Of a stretch of 64,000 bases of DNA, positions 1-8,654 are shown piece by piece (within the stretch, counting starts at the first letter, position 1; the number at the start of each line of letters is the position of its first letter). The stretch is from an uncultured Collinsella sp. (lineage in GTDB: Bacteria; Actinomycetota; Coriobacteriia; Coriobacteriales; Coriobacteriaceae). The position numbers and the translations under genes were made by a program. The notes under the pieces are model-generated. The model was not told the origin of the DNA and did not search any database. It was given only the letters and a program-made list of their open reading frames with translations. The DNA lies in contig CAAGCW010000003.1 in assembly GCA_900768435.1 (NCBI GenBank), forward strand, positions 62,001 to 126,000, read 5' to 3'.

Positions 1-840
1 ATCGCGCTGCCGAGCTCCGATATCGTGCTACTACGCACGTTTTTGGGCGCACTCTCGCTTGTCACCATCCTCGCCATCACCCAACGCCATAAGTTGCAGG
101 CGCCATCTCGCCCCCGCGAAGCCGCAGCCCTCCTCCTCTCGGGAGCCGCGCTGGGCGCCAGCTGGATTTTTCTATTCCGCGCCTACCAGACGATCGGCGT
201 CGGCGTATCCTCGCTGCTGTACTACTGCGGCCCCATCATTGTCATGGCGCTCTCCCCGCTCATCTTTGGCGAAAAGCTGACCGGTGGCAAAATCGCCGGC
301 TTCATCGCCGTTGCTTGCGGTGCTTTTCTCATTGCAGCGCAAGGTCTAGGCGGCAATATGCCCATTGCTGGTATCGCTTGCGGAATCGCCTCGGCATTTT
401 GCTATGCGCTGATGGTCATCGCTAGCAAGGGTGCGCCACACATCGAAGGCCTCGAAAACTCCACGCTCCAGGTGAGCGCCGGCTTTGTGACCGCACTGGT
501 CCTCACGCTCATCACGCAGGGCGTCCCCTCATTCCTGTCCGCCGGCGTCGCCGCCGGTATTGATTGGCGCGCCGTCGTCATGCTCGGCGTCGTCAACACC
601 GGCATCGGTTGCCTGCTCTACTTTAGTGCCGTCGCCAAACTGCCCGTCCAGACCGTCGCGGTTGTCGGCTACCTCGAGCCGCTTTCGGCCGTCGTGTTCT
701 CCGCCGTCCTTTTAGGCGAAGCCATAACACCGGTCCGCCTGATGGGCGCCGCACTTATCATCGGCGGTGCGATCTTTTGCGAACTCGCCGGTAAGCGCGC
801 AAGCGCCAAGGCCGGTATCGCCCAGGCAGTACGTGCCTAA
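1..840 (+). CDS. EamA/DMT-family transporter, 5' end outside window
   Basis: An inner-membrane drug/metabolite transporter of the EamA (DMT) superfamily, probably an exporter of a small metabolite; the substrate cannot be read from sequence. The frame is open from base 1, so the true start lies upstream; a GTG at 25 is internal and has no ribosome site. The visible 279 residues hold about nine hydrophobic helices in the two-EamA-repeat arrangement. A glycine/alanine-rich helix and the segment GYLEPLSAVVFSAVLLGE are typical of the second repeat. The C-terminus ends in a short polar tail. It is followed by structured DNA and then kup on the same strand. A second EamA gene lies at 39897. Confidence 0.85.
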   Translation: MALPSSDIVLLRTFLGALSLVTILAITQRHKLQAPSRPREAAALLLSGAALGASWIFLFRAYQTIGVGVSSLLYYCGPIIVMALSPLIFGEKLTGGKIAGFIAVACGAFLIAAQGLGGNMPIAGIACGIASAFCYALMVIASKGAPHIEGLENSTLQVSAGFVTALVLTLITQGVPSFLSAGVAAGIDWRAVVMLGVVNTGIGCLLYFSAVAKLPVQTVAVVGYLEPLSAVVFSAVLLGEAITPVRLMGAALIIGGAIFCELAGKRASAKAGIAQAVRA

Positions 841-925
841 ACGCCCCTCTTCAGTTCAAAGCAGGGGTGCGTCCGCGATTAACACACTGCAGCAAACCAT
901 ACAGCGGATACGCCCCTGTTTTGAA
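841..925 (+). other. Long stem-loop with alternative pairing, upstream of kup
   Basis: Arms 855-876 (starts TTCAAAGCAGGGG) and 904-925 (ends CCCCTGTTTTGAA) can pair over 22 positions. Most of the non-Watson-Crick positions become G-U pairs only in the + strand RNA, so an RNA structure is more likely than a DNA site. The 3' half of the first arm (AGGGGTGCGT, 863-872) can instead pair with ACGCCCCT at 841-848, directly after the preceding stop codon. Switching between two structures is therefore possible. It could be the end of the EamA transcript, a kup leader, or a small inverted-repeat element. I match it to no known riboswitch. Confidence 0.5.
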
Positions 926-943
926 ATGCTACCTGCGTACATG

Positions 944-967
944 AATAATCCCCAGCTGGGGATTATT
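944..967. promoter_or_regulatory. Perfect 24-bp palindrome before kup
   Basis: The half-site AATAATCCCCAG is followed by its exact reverse complement, centred about 93 bp upstream of the kup start. It has no T-run, so an operator for a dimeric regulator or a short RNA hairpin is more likely than a terminator. A related inverted repeat with the same TCCCCA/TGGGGA core lies at 22215-22247, between the two c-di-GMP genes. Confidence 0.5.
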
Positions 968-1048
968 GTCTAAAACACCCCGATGTGCCAAACTGCTCTT
1001 AAATGTATAAAGATGGCATAAAGGTCTACTGCTCTTTGCAGAGGCCAG

Positions 1049-3298
1049 ATGTCCAAGGGAGTCCACGTGGCACACAACAAGCTGGAGGCAAGCCTCCAAG
1101 ACCAGCATAGTCAGGGCGGGCATGGCGCCATCCCCCTCTCCGCTGGCATGTTGCTCGTAACGCTCGGCGTCGTCTACGGCGACATCGGCACGAGCCCCAT
1201 GTACACCATGAAGTCAATCGTCGCCAACAACGGCGGCATCGGAACCGTCAGCGAGGACATGATCCTGGGCGCGCTTTCACTCGTTATCTGGACCATGACG
1301 CTCGTGACCACGGTCAAGTACGTGCTGATCGCCATGAAGGCCGATAACCATAACGAAGGCGGCATCTTCGCCCTGTTCAGCCTCGTACGCAAGGTGGCAC
1401 CATGGCTGATTCTACCCGCCATGATCGGCGGCGCGGCGCTGCTCGCCGACGGCATCCTCACCCCCGCCGTCACGGTTACCACGGCCATCGAGGGCTTGCG
1501 CACCATCGAGTGGGGCCATGCGCTTTTGGGTGACGGCCAGACCAACGTCATCATCATCACCATCATCATTATCTGCGGCCTATTTGCCATGCAGCGCGCC
1601 GGTACCTCGTCAATCGGCAAGCTGTTCGGCCCGCTCATGACGCTGTGGTTCCTGTTCCTGGCAGGCGCCGGTCTGTTCAACATGCTCGGCAACCTGTCCA
1701 TCTTGCGCGCGCTCAACCCCATCCGCGGCATTATGTTCCTGTTCTCGCCCATCAACCACTCGGGCATCATGGTGCTCGGCTTTGTCTTCCTGTCGACAAC
1801 CGGTGCCGAGGCGCTCTACTCGGACATGGGTCATGTGGGCAAGGCCAACATCTATGCATCCTGGCCGTTTGTTAAGGCGGCCCTTATCCTCAACTATCTA
1901 GGTCAGGGAGCCTGGCTGCTCGCCAATAACTCCAACCCCCAAATGCTCGCGATGGATATCGTCAACCCGTTCTACATGATGCTTCCCGAGCCCCTGCGCC
2001 CCTTTGCCATCGTGCTTTCGGCCGTGGCGGCCATCATCGCCTCGCAGGCGCTCATCACCGGCTCGTTCTCGCTGGTATCCGAGGCAACCCGTCTCAATCT
2101 CATGCCGCACCTGCGCATCCACTACCCCAGCGACACCAAGGGTCAGCTCTATATTCCGCTCGTCAACAACATCATGTGGGTCGGCTGCATCTTCATTGTG
2201 CTGCTGTTCCAGAACTCCGAGCGCATGGAAAGCGCCTATGGCCTCGCCATCACCGTGACCATGCTCATGACCACGACGCTTTTGACGAGCTATATCGCCG
2301 GCATTCTCAAGCACAAGCTGGGCGCCTGCATCTTCGCCCTGCTTTTCGGTGCCATTGAGCTGTGCTTCTTCGCCTCGTGCCTTACCATGTTCTTTGACGG
2401 CGGCTATGTGATGATCTTCCTGGCCTCGCTGCTGTTTGGCCTTATGTACGTGTGGCGCCGCGGCACCGCCATCGAGCGCACGCAAACGATCCTGCTGCCC
2501 GTCTCCAAGTACATCGATCAGCTCAACCGCCTGCGCAACGACGAAACCTACCCCGTGCTCGCCGACAATCTGGTGTTCCTCACCAACAGCCCCGATCCGC
2601 TCACGCTCGACCGCGACGTGCTCTATTCCATCCTGGACAAGCATCCCAAGCGCGCCAAGGCATACTGGTTCATCAACGTGCACGTTACCGACGAGCCCTA
2701 TACGCACGAGTATTCCGTTGAGACCTTTGGCACGGACTTCTTGTTCCGCGTGCGCTTGGACCTGGGCTTTAAGGTCAACCAGCGCGTTAACGCCTACCTG
2801 CGCCAGATTGTTGGCGACCTGATGGCATCGGGCGAGCTGCCGCCACAGCACCACACCTACTCCATCTACGAGACGCGCGGAAACGTGGGCGACTTCCGTT
2901 TTTGCATGCTGCGCAAGATGCTTGCCCCCGAAACGGACATCAACCGCAACGACCACCGCGTGATGGCCATCAAGTACGCCGTCCGCCGCGCCTGCGGAAG
3001 CCCGGCACGTTGGTATGGTCTCGAGAACTCGGCCATCATCATCGAGTACGTGCCGCTGTTTGCCCGCATGCGCCCAGCCGTTAAGCTCGTGCGCACCCAG
3101 GTGCCGCTCGAGGTTCAGATCGAAGAGGCCGAAGAAATGGAAGTCGACATCTTCTCGGACGACTTGGTCAACGGCAACGAGGCCGGTAGGGACATGAACG
3201 TCGATCCCACTGAGCTGCTCGAGAGCGTCGCAGATACGCCCGAACAGCAACAGCTCGACGGCCTCGAGAGCGAACAACTCAACGACGCCAACTTCTAG
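1049..3298 (+). CDS. kup: Kup-type potassium uptake transporter
   Basis: Imports K+ with H+ across the cytoplasmic membrane (KUP/HAK/KT family). The family signature GDIGTSPMYT sits near residue 48, followed by about 12 membrane helices to about residue 470. A long cytoplasmic C-terminal domain follows, ending in an acidic tail. At 749 residues it is somewhat longer than E. coli Kup. ATG 1049 has GAGG just upstream; an in-frame GTG at 1067 has a better site (AAGGGAG at 1055), so the protein may begin six codons later. The gene stands alone with a structured leader (855-967) and its own terminator. Kup genes in other bacteria are often under c-di-AMP control, but I see no ydaO-type riboswitch here. 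Confidence 0.95.
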   Translation: MSKGVHVAHNKLEASLQDQHSQGGHGAIPLSAGMLLVTLGVVYGDIGTSPMYTMKSIVANNGGIGTVSEDMILGALSLVIWTMTLVTTVKYVLIAMKADNHNEGGIFALFSLVRKVAPWLILPAMIGGAALLADGILTPAVTVTTAIEGLRTIEWGHALLGDGQTNVIIITIIIICGLFAMQRAGTSSIGKLFGPLMTLWFLFLAGAGLFNMLGNLSILRALNPIRGIMFLFSPINHSGIMVLGFVFLSTTGAEALYSDMGHVGKANIYASWPFVKAALILNYLGQGAWLLANNSNPQMLAMDIVNPFYMMLPEPLRPFAIVLSAVAAIIASQALITGSFSLVSEATRLNLMPHLRIHYPSDTKGQLYIPLVNNIMWVGCIFIVLLFQNSERMESAYGLAITVTMLMTTTLLTSYIAGILKHKLGACIFALLFGAIELCFFASCLTMFFDGGYVMIFLASLLFGLMYVWRRGTAIERTQTILLPVSKYIDQLNRLRNDETYPVLADNLVFLTNSPDPLTLDRDVLYSILDKHPKRAKAYWFINVHVTDEPYTHEYSVETFGTDFLFRVRLDLGFKVNQRVNAYLRQIVGDLMASGELPPQHHTYSIYETRGNVGDFRFCMLRKMLAPETDINRNDHRVMAIKYAVRRACGSPARWYGLENSAIIIEYVPLFARMRPAVKLVRTQVPLEVQIEEAEEMEVDIFSDDLVNGNEAGRDMNVDPTELLESVADTPEQQQLDGLESEQLNDANF

Positions 3299-3317
3299 CG
3301 ACGCCGCGAATCGACGA

Positions 3318-3358
3318 CAGCGGCCCTGCACCTCACGAGAGATGCAGGGCCGCTTTGC
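3318..3358. terminator. Terminator between kup and bsh
   Basis: AGCGGCCCTGCA (3319-3330) pairs with TGCAGGGCCGCT (3343-3354), followed by TTGCGTT. It lies between two convergent genes and probably serves kup, and perhaps bsh as well. Confidence 0.8.
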
Positions 3359-3377
3359 GTTGCAGTAAAGCTAACGG

Positions 3378-4343
3378 CTACGAACGACGCGGCTCGGGAA
3401 CCACGAGCCTATCGGGGCTCGCGCCCTCGGCATCCATCAGGCTCACGTAGCGAATCGACGGATCCTCATACATCGCGTAGTAATAATTGCCCGTGCGCGC
3501 GCTAAAGCATCCGGTGTAGATAGTCTTCTCGAACTTGCCGTCGCCCATCCTGGACGCCCCCTCAATCATCACCACGCCCTCGAGTGAACGGAACATGCGG
3601 ACGACGTTTTCGACCTCGCTCTCCTTTTGCGGGTAATTGGCATTGAGGTACGCCGCCTTTACAAAACGGCTCGGTGAATAGCAGTCACCCGGAATACCGC
3701 GCATGCCGGCACCCGCGCCATAGGGCTTGAGCTCGGCGCCACGCCATGTCGCCGTCTGCGGAAAATCGCTTGTGGCTGTGATATAGGTGCGCAGGTTTTC
3801 CATGTGCCACGGGAAGGTCGGCTGGTTGGCAAGGGTGTCGACCGGATCGTCGTATACATGCAGGCCGTCAGCCATCATCTCGACCACGATGCTGCGCTGG
3901 CTGTCGCCGATAATCCAATGGAGCAGCGACACGCCCAGCCCCTCTCCGGCAGATTTGGCGACAATCACCGTGTCGCGCAGCGCAGCCTCGACCTCATCGA
4001 CCGTCGAGAACGTCGCTGCCACCCACAGGGGAAACTCATAGGCCGCGATATTGGTCTTGCCGTCAACCGGGCCCTCAGCATACTTGGCATAGCCGGGAAA
4101 GTTGAGCCCCGCCACGGCGAGGCCCGCATCGTTGCCGCAGTCGAAGAACATAGGGTAGTTCTTGTAATCGATGCACATACCGATCACCGCGTGTGCCGCT
4201 GTCGTGTCGTCGATAAACGAATACGGAATGTGAAACCCACGCGGCATCACGCGAACCTGTTGGCCGTAGTCAAAGCTCCAGTCGAGGTTGCGGCCCAGAT
4301 ACATGTTGCCGGAATTATCGGTAAATCGAATGCTCGTACACAT
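3378..4343 (-). CDS. bsh: Bile salt hydrolase (choloylglycine hydrolase family)
   Basis: An Ntn-hydrolase that removes glycine or taurine from conjugated bile acids. The start chosen is the ATG at 4343, preceded by AGGAGG; removing Met exposes Cys2, the catalytic nucleophile. The 321-residue length fits the family. The usual active-site set is present: Cys2, Arg18, Asp21, Asn81 (in GLNFPGYA), Asn173 (in LANQPTF) and Arg227 (in SPSRF). The GLNFPGYA loop favours bile salt hydrolase over penicillin V acylase. There is no signal peptide, so it is cytoplasmic. An in-frame upstream extension to 4406 is rejected because it would bury Cys2. The neighbouring deformylase-like gene is upstream on the same strand, but its own terminator separates them. 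Confidence 0.92.
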   Translation of the reverse strand: MCTSIRFTDNSGNMYLGRNLDWSFDYGQQVRVMPRGFHIPYSFIDDTTAAHAVIGMCIDYKNYPMFFDCGNDAGLAVAGLNFPGYAKYAEGPVDGKTNIAAYEFPLWVAATFSTVDEVEAALRDTVIVAKSAGEGLGVSLLHWIIGDSQRSIVVEMMADGLHVYDDPVDTLANQPTFPWHMENLRTYITATSDFPQTATWRGAELKPYGAGAGMRGIPGDCYSPSRFVKAAYLNANYPQKESEVENVVRMFRSLEGVVMIEGASRMGDGKFEKTIYTGCFSARTGNYYYAMYEDPSIRYVSLMDAEGASPDRLVVPEPRRS

Positions 4344-4404
4344 AGCGCCTCCTAGCTTTACGTTCTTGCTAAGGTTATTGTCACCAAACAAAAAGGCGCT
4401 AAAC

Positions 4405-4442
4405 ACAAAAGCCCGGACATGACAACAATGTCACGCCCGGAC
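4405..4442 (-). terminator. Terminator of the deformylase-like gene
   Basis: On the minus strand, a 14-bp stem (4429-4442 with 4411-4424, including three G-U pairs) closes a four-base loop and is followed by TTTTGTGTTT. It separates the gene ending at 4475 from bsh. Confidence 0.7.
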
Positions 4443-4474
4443 CAAAAACGACGAAGTGCGGTGCTGTGGTCGCC

Positions 4475-4894
4475 CTAGACAAGCTTGCCAAGACAGTGAT
4501 CGATCATATGCTGGATCATCTGCGCCTCGAAGCCCACAAAGTCCTGCTTGCGCTCGCGCATCTTGCCGTCGACGATCACGTCATAAGCGACCTTGCACTT
4601 GATATAGCGCGTGGACTTGGTGACCTCCTCGTGCGTCAGGCAGCTCTCCTCCATCTTGCTGGCGCCCAGGCCAAACACCAGGCGGGGGTTGTAGAGCACG
4701 TGGGGCTCGCCGGCGTCGTCCAGGTAGACGCAGACCTTCTTGGTAACGCCAATCTGGTTAGCGGCAAGGCAGCCGGCATCGTCGAGCGACTTGATGGTAT
4801 CGATCAGGTCCTGAGCAACCGACTCGTCCTCGACGGTCGCAACCTCGCAACGCTGGGACAGGATAGCCTCGTCGTGGCAAAGCTCTTTAATCAT
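4475..4894 (-). CDS. Peptide-deformylase-like protein with altered active site
   Basis: A short (139 aa) member of the peptide deformylase family, which normally removes the formyl group from nascent N-termini. The start ATG at 4894 has GGAGG seven bases upstream. Motif 1 is GCLAANQIG (41-49). Motif 2 is ESCLT (83-87) where EGCLS is usual; the metal-ligand Cys85 is kept. Motif 3 reads QHMIDH (128-133) where QHExDH is usual. Both histidine ligands remain, but the catalytic glutamate is methionine (Met130). On family knowledge this should abolish or greatly reduce deformylase activity, so a non-catalytic or changed role is possible. The short length and missing C-terminal helix match the small deformylase-like group found in clostridia. 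Confidence 0.85.
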   Translation of the reverse strand: MIKELCHDEAILSQRCEVATVEDESVAQDLIDTIKSLDDAGCLAANQIGVTKKVCVYLDDAGEPHVLYNPRLVFGLGASKMEESCLTHEEVTKSTRYIKCKVAYDVIVDGKMRERKQDFVGFEAQMIQHMIDHCLGKLV

Positions 4895-5086
4895 ACGTTC
4901 CTCCATAGGGTCGTTGTAACCGCTTAAGTATACGGTACCCACACATTTTCATGCGTAAAATACCGTCCGTCTGCTACAAAGCGCCGAACATCAACATGCG
5001 AGGAACAGCAAGGTTGTAAAGACGATATAGTAAGTGAGTTCGTGTCAATCGGCCTAAACTCGGGGCCGAACAAGGAAAGGGTATGC

Positions 5087-6400
5087 ATGGACGAACTTTT
5101 TCACGTCAGTGAGCGCAAGTCCACAATCGGGACCGAACTTCGCGCTGGACTGACAACATTCCTGGCGATGGCCTACATCATCGCCGTCAACCCCGCAGTG
5201 CTCTCGGGCGCTGGCATCGATGCGGGAGCGCTCGCCTGCGCCACCTGCCTGGGCGCCGGCATCATGACCATCTGCATGGGTATCTTCGCCAACCGCCCGC
5301 TCGCCTGTGCGTCGGGTCTGGGCATCAACGCCATGATTGCGGGCATCGCCACCACCATGTGCGGCGGCGACTGGCACGTGGCCATGAGCGTTATCTTCCT
5401 CGAGGGCGTCGTCATCTTGCTGCTCGTCCTTTGCGGCCTGCGCGAGGCCATCATGGACGCCATCCCCGTGGTCCTGCGCCACGCCATCTCGGTGGGCCTG
5501 GGCCTGTTTATCGCCATGATCGGCCTGTGCGACGCCGGCATCATCACCGCTGGCGCCGGCACGCTCGTCGGCTTGGGTGACATCACCTCCCCCACCTTTA
5601 TCGTCGGCATCATCTCCATCGTCGTGACGGTTGCCCTGGCTTCCCGCAACGTGCCGGGCTCGCTGCTCATCGGCATCATCGTCGCCGTTATCGCCGGTAT
5701 CCCGCTGGGCGTCACCCATGCGCCCGAGGGCCTCATCGCACCGCTCGACTTCTCGACCTTTGGCGCCCCGTTTGCCAGCACCGCCGACGGCAACATGGCC
5801 ATCGTGAAGGTCCTGACCGACCCGATGCTGCTCGTCGTTGCCTTCTCGCTGCTCATGAGCGACTTCTTCGACACCATGGGCACCGCGATGGCCGTCGCCA
5901 AGCAGGGCGAGTTCCTGACCGAGGACGGCAATGTCGAGGACATCCGTCCCATCCTGGTCGTCGACTCCGTGGCCGCTGCTGCCGGTGGCTTTATGGGCGT
6001 CTCCTCCATCACCACCTTCGTCGAGTCCACCTCTGGCGCTGCCGACGGTGGCCGCACGGGCCTCACCTCCGTCACCACCGGCGTGCTGTTCATTCTCGCC
6101 GCGTTCTTCTCCCCCATCGTCACCATCGTTTCCAGCGCCGCCACCTGCGGTGCTCTGGTCTACGTCGGCTACCTCATGATGAGCGAGGCCTCCGAGATCG
6201 ACTGGTCCGACGTGTCGCAGGGCTTCCCGGCGTTCATGATTGTCGCCGGCGTGCCCTTCACCTACTCCATCTCTGCCGGCATTGGTCTGGGCTTTATCGC
6301 CTACGTGGTCGTCGCGCTCTTTAAGGGCGAGGCATCCAAGATCAAGCCGCTCATGTGGATCGCAGCCCTTGCCTTCCTCGTCTACTTCTTTGTAGCGTAG
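5087..6400 (+). CDS. NCS2-family purine/nucleobase permease (AzgA/PbuG type)
   Basis: A membrane permease for adenine, guanine or hypoxanthine with a coupling cation. It has 437 residues and about 13-14 hydrophobic segments. The ATG at 5087 is chosen because AGGAAAGG precedes it; an upstream in-frame GTG at 5042 has no such site. Family marks are TTFLAMAYIIAVNP near the N-terminus, GLGINAMIAG in the third helix region, and SDFFDTMGTAMAVA around residue 260, where the substrate-binding acidic residue is expected. No purine riboswitch is visible upstream. The last 45 bases and the terminator are copied at 8405-8515 by a tandem duplication. Confidence 0.9.
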   Translation: MDELFHVSERKSTIGTELRAGLTTFLAMAYIIAVNPAVLSGAGIDAGALACATCLGAGIMTICMGIFANRPLACASGLGINAMIAGIATTMCGGDWHVAMSVIFLEGVVILLLVLCGLREAIMDAIPVVLRHAISVGLGLFIAMIGLCDAGIITAGAGTLVGLGDITSPTFIVGIISIVVTVALASRNVPGSLLIGIIVAVIAGIPLGVTHAPEGLIAPLDFSTFGAPFASTADGNMAIVKVLTDPMLLVVAFSLLMSDFFDTMGTAMAVAKQGEFLTEDGNVEDIRPILVVDSVAAAAGGFMGVSSITTFVESTSGAADGGRTGLTSVTTGVLFILAAFFSPIVTIVSSAATCGALVYVGYLMMSEASEIDWSDVSQGFPAFMIVAGVPFTYSISAGIGLGFIAYVVVALFKGEASKIKPLMWIAALAFLVYFFVA

Positions 6401-6426
6401 GCGCAAGATTCGCAATACCAAACAGC

Positions 6427-6467
6427 AAAGCGCGGAGTCGCATCGAGCGGCTCCGCGCTTTGCTTTT
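6427..6467 (+). terminator. Terminator of the NCS2 permease
   Basis: AAAGCGCGGAG (6427-6437) pairs with CTCCGCGCTTT (6451-6461), followed by GCTTTT. A diverged copy lies at 8477-8515. Confidence 0.85.
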
Positions 6468-6607
6468 AAAGCCAGGCGCCACACGGACGCGCGATGTATT
6501 GCTTCGCAAGTTTTGGACGTTTTGCTCTCCAAACGGCACTACCGCCGGCTACATCCTGCAGATATGCTGGGCGTAATCGCATAGGCCCTATGAGGATGGG
6601 AGTAACC

Positions 6608-8383
6608 ATGGCCGCCTTGTTCACGACCCCCAAGCGCAATGACAAAACCTCTGGAGCCCATTTTGTCGAGCCCGACCTGCGCCGTCGCACGCTGCTCGCA
6701 CACGGCAGCTGGCGCCGCGTGACGCGCCGCATCGTTGTAGGCGCCGTATGCGCGCTTACGGTAAGCTCGCTGCTCATGCCGAGCATCTCGCTCGCAGCCG
6801 AGTGGGTGGACGTTGGCAGCGTCCGCCACGAAGCGGCCGCGGGCCCCACGGGAGACGCCGCCGGTACCTGGTCATGGGATGGCGCCGATGACATGAAGCT
6901 CAACGGCTATAACGGCGGCGCGATCGAGGCAGCAGGCAAGCTCAACGTGAGCTACGAGGGCAACAACACCGTCACTAACGACGACGGCCGCGGCATCAAG
7001 GTTAAGGATGGCGCGAACGAGAACGCCGAGCTTAATATTCAGGGCGACGCGTCCAGCACGCTCAACGTGACATCTTCTCGTGACGCCATCACTTCCGTCG
7101 GCAACATCAACATCGACGGCGCTGGCACTGTCAACGCCACGAGCACCGAGCACGATGCCATCGATGCCGGGGGCGATGTCACCATCAAGGGCTCGGGAAA
7201 CGTTAACGCCATGGGCGATTCGGATGGCATCAGGGCCGACGGCAACATCACGATCGACAACAGCGGAACCGTCACCGCCAAGGCCACCGAGGATCAGGGT
7301 ATCGATGCTAACGAGAACCTCATCATAAAGGGCGGCGGCAAGGTAGAGGCAAGCTCTATCAAAGACAATGCGATTTGGGCCGACGGCAACATCGAGATCT
7401 CGGGTGGCAGCCAGGTCAAGGCAAGCTCCGAGGAAGACGCCGCCATCGACGGTAAAAACAGCCTCACGGTCACGAACGCTTCCCTCAACGCAAGTGGCGT
7501 TGGGTATGGCATCTATGTCTACAAGGGCATCACGCTCGATGGCGCGACCGTGACGGTCCGCGCAAGCTCAGATGGCGGGGAAGCCAGCGCACTCTTCACC
7601 GATGAGGACGACATCGTCATCAAGAACGGCTCGACTGTGGATGCGCTCGCAGAAGGCAGGTTCTCGGTTGCAATCTCCACCAGTAATTTCTACTCCGACG
7701 AAGCGGGTGGCCATATCTACATCAGCGACTCCGTTGTCAAGGCCATAGCCCGCTATGCCGAGACCGGCGGCGACGGCCCCGACCACTACAGTGGAGACCA
7801 AAACGACGAAATCATCCCTGAGTCCGAGGGCCTGAACATCGGCATCTTCGCGCAGACCGAGAAGGGCATCACGCCCGCGACCATCTCGATCGTCCGCAGC
7901 AAGGTCACGGCCGAGGGAGACACGGCGGCTATCTTCGCCCTTGCCATGAGCGCGGACGGCAAGGCGATCGGCACCATCGAAATCAAGGACGCCATCATCC
8001 AGACGCCTGCAGGCGGCAAAGTCATTGACTATCGCAACAAGGAAGAGCTCAGCGACGGCATCGTCTACGAGGCGGGGCAGACCATCGGCACGGGCGATGC
8101 CACGATTGACTCCCCCTATGACGCCGCTGTCGCCAAGAGCACGGTCATCGTGCCTCCCGAGGAGACCAAGCCCGAGGAAAAGCACGGCAAGACCAAGCCC
8201 GAGGGTTCCAAGTCCGAGGGCACGAAGACAACCAAGACCGTTGCAGTTGCAGCCAAGGGAGCCAAGACCGTCGGCAAGCTCGCGGCAACCGGCGACACCT
8301 CGAACGCAGCCATCGTGGCAGCCGCCCTTGCGGGAACAGCCGCCATCGCCGCAGGCGCCCTGGCGAGTCGCAAACGCTCGTAA
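6608..8383 (+). CDS. LAxTG-anchored beta-helix surface protein A
   Basis: A cell-wall-anchored surface protein of 591 residues. The ATG at 6608 follows GGGAG. A long basic N-region and hydrophobic segment (about 41-64) end at a likely signal-peptidase site after SLAA. Residues about 90-340 are short repeats in which phrases such as GNINIDGAGTVNA and GNITIDNSGTVTA alternate with DAI-type turns, as in right-handed parallel beta-helix (Cthe_2159-like carbohydrate-binding) proteins. A Lys/Pro/Glu-rich wall-spanning stretch precedes the sorting signal LAATG (558-562), a hydrophobic helix and the tail RKRS. LAxTG is the class E sortase signal of actinobacteria. Ligand is unknown; adhesion or glycan binding is inference. 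Its paralogue follows directly. Confidence 0.85.
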   Translation: MAALFTTPKRNDKTSGAHFVEPDLRRRTLLAHGSWRRVTRRIVVGAVCALTVSSLLMPSISLAAEWVDVGSVRHEAAAGPTGDAAGTWSWDGADDMKLNGYNGGAIEAAGKLNVSYEGNNTVTNDDGRGIKVKDGANENAELNIQGDASSTLNVTSSRDAITSVGNINIDGAGTVNATSTEHDAIDAGGDVTIKGSGNVNAMGDSDGIRADGNITIDNSGTVTAKATEDQGIDANENLIIKGGGKVEASSIKDNAIWADGNIEISGGSQVKASSEEDAAIDGKNSLTVTNASLNASGVGYGIYVYKGITLDGATVTVRASSDGGEASALFTDEDDIVIKNGSTVDALAEGRFSVAISTSNFYSDEAGGHIYISDSVVKAIARYAETGGDGPDHYSGDQNDEIIPESEGLNIGIFAQTEKGITPATISIVRSKVTAEGDTAAIFALAMSADGKAIGTIEIKDAIIQTPAGGKVIDYRNKEELSDGIVYEAGQTIGTGDATIDSPYDAAVAKSTVIVPPEETKPEEKHGKTKPEGSKSEGTKTTKTVAVAAKGAKTVGKLAATGDTSNAAIVAAALAGTAAIAAGALASRKRS

Positions 8384-8404
8384 ACACTTTTTCGCACAGG
8401 ACGG

Positions 8405-8450
8405 GTGGATCGCAGCCCTTGCCTTCCCCGTCTACTTCTTCGTAGCGTAA
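8405..8450 (+). pseudogene. Copied 3' end of the NCS2 permease gene
   Basis: These bases read WIAALAFPVYFFVA then a stop, against WIAALAFLVYFFVA at the permease C-terminus (6356-6400). Nothing of the permease lies upstream, so it is a passenger of the tandem duplication. It marks where the second unit begins. Confidence 0.85.
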
Positions 8451-8476
8451 GGGCAAGGCTGCAAAAGCTGAACAAT

Positions 8477-8515
8477 AAAGCGCGGAGTCGCCATGCGGCC
8501 CCGCGCTTTTCTTTT
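8477..8515 (+). terminator. Duplicated terminator, now behind surface protein A
   Basis: AAAGCGCGG (8477-8485) pairs with CCGCGCTTT (8501-8509), followed by TCTTTT. It is the second copy of the permease terminator and should end the surface protein A transcript. Confidence 0.8.
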
Positions 8516-8654
8516 AGCGTTGGTCCCTGCGCCGGCGTGCGGCCTATTTCTCCCCCATTTTGGCCATTTTGCCCTCCAAACGGCACTACCGCCGGCAACA
8601 TCCAGCAGATACGCTGAACCTAGCCGTATAGGCCCTATGAGAACGGGAGCAACC

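Larger units (their letters stand above)
6355..8404 (+). repeat. Tandem duplication, unit 1
   Basis: Unit 1 runs from the last 46 bases of the permease gene through its terminator, the surface-protein promoter region and surface protein A. Matching landmarks recur about 2,050 bases later in the same order: TGGATCGCAGCCCTTGCC, the terminator stem, CAAACGGCACTACCGCCGGC, and ATAGGCCCTATGAG. Divergence between the units is visible throughout, so the event is not recent. Confidence 0.85.

Noticed and set aside
841..1048. c-di-AMP (ydaO) riboswitch before kup
   Set aside because: The region is structured, but the conserved ydaO sequence blocks are absent.
1898..3331. Long open minus-strand frame opposite kup
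   Set aside because: Strict third-position GC bias in kup keeps the opposite frame open. It has no ribosome site and no family-like protein features, and kup is unambiguous. The same holds for frames opposite the permease (5054-6532), the UvrA-like gene (27818-29494), the TetM-like gene (31989-33776) and prfC (43283-44872).
4943..5086. Purine riboswitch before the NCS2 permease
   Set aside because: No conserved purine-aptamer core or paired loops can be found in the short leader.
7080..7500. CRISPR-like or satellite repeats
   Set aside because: The repetition is at protein level (beta-helix turns) inside a secreted protein gene, with variable DNA and no spacer structure.
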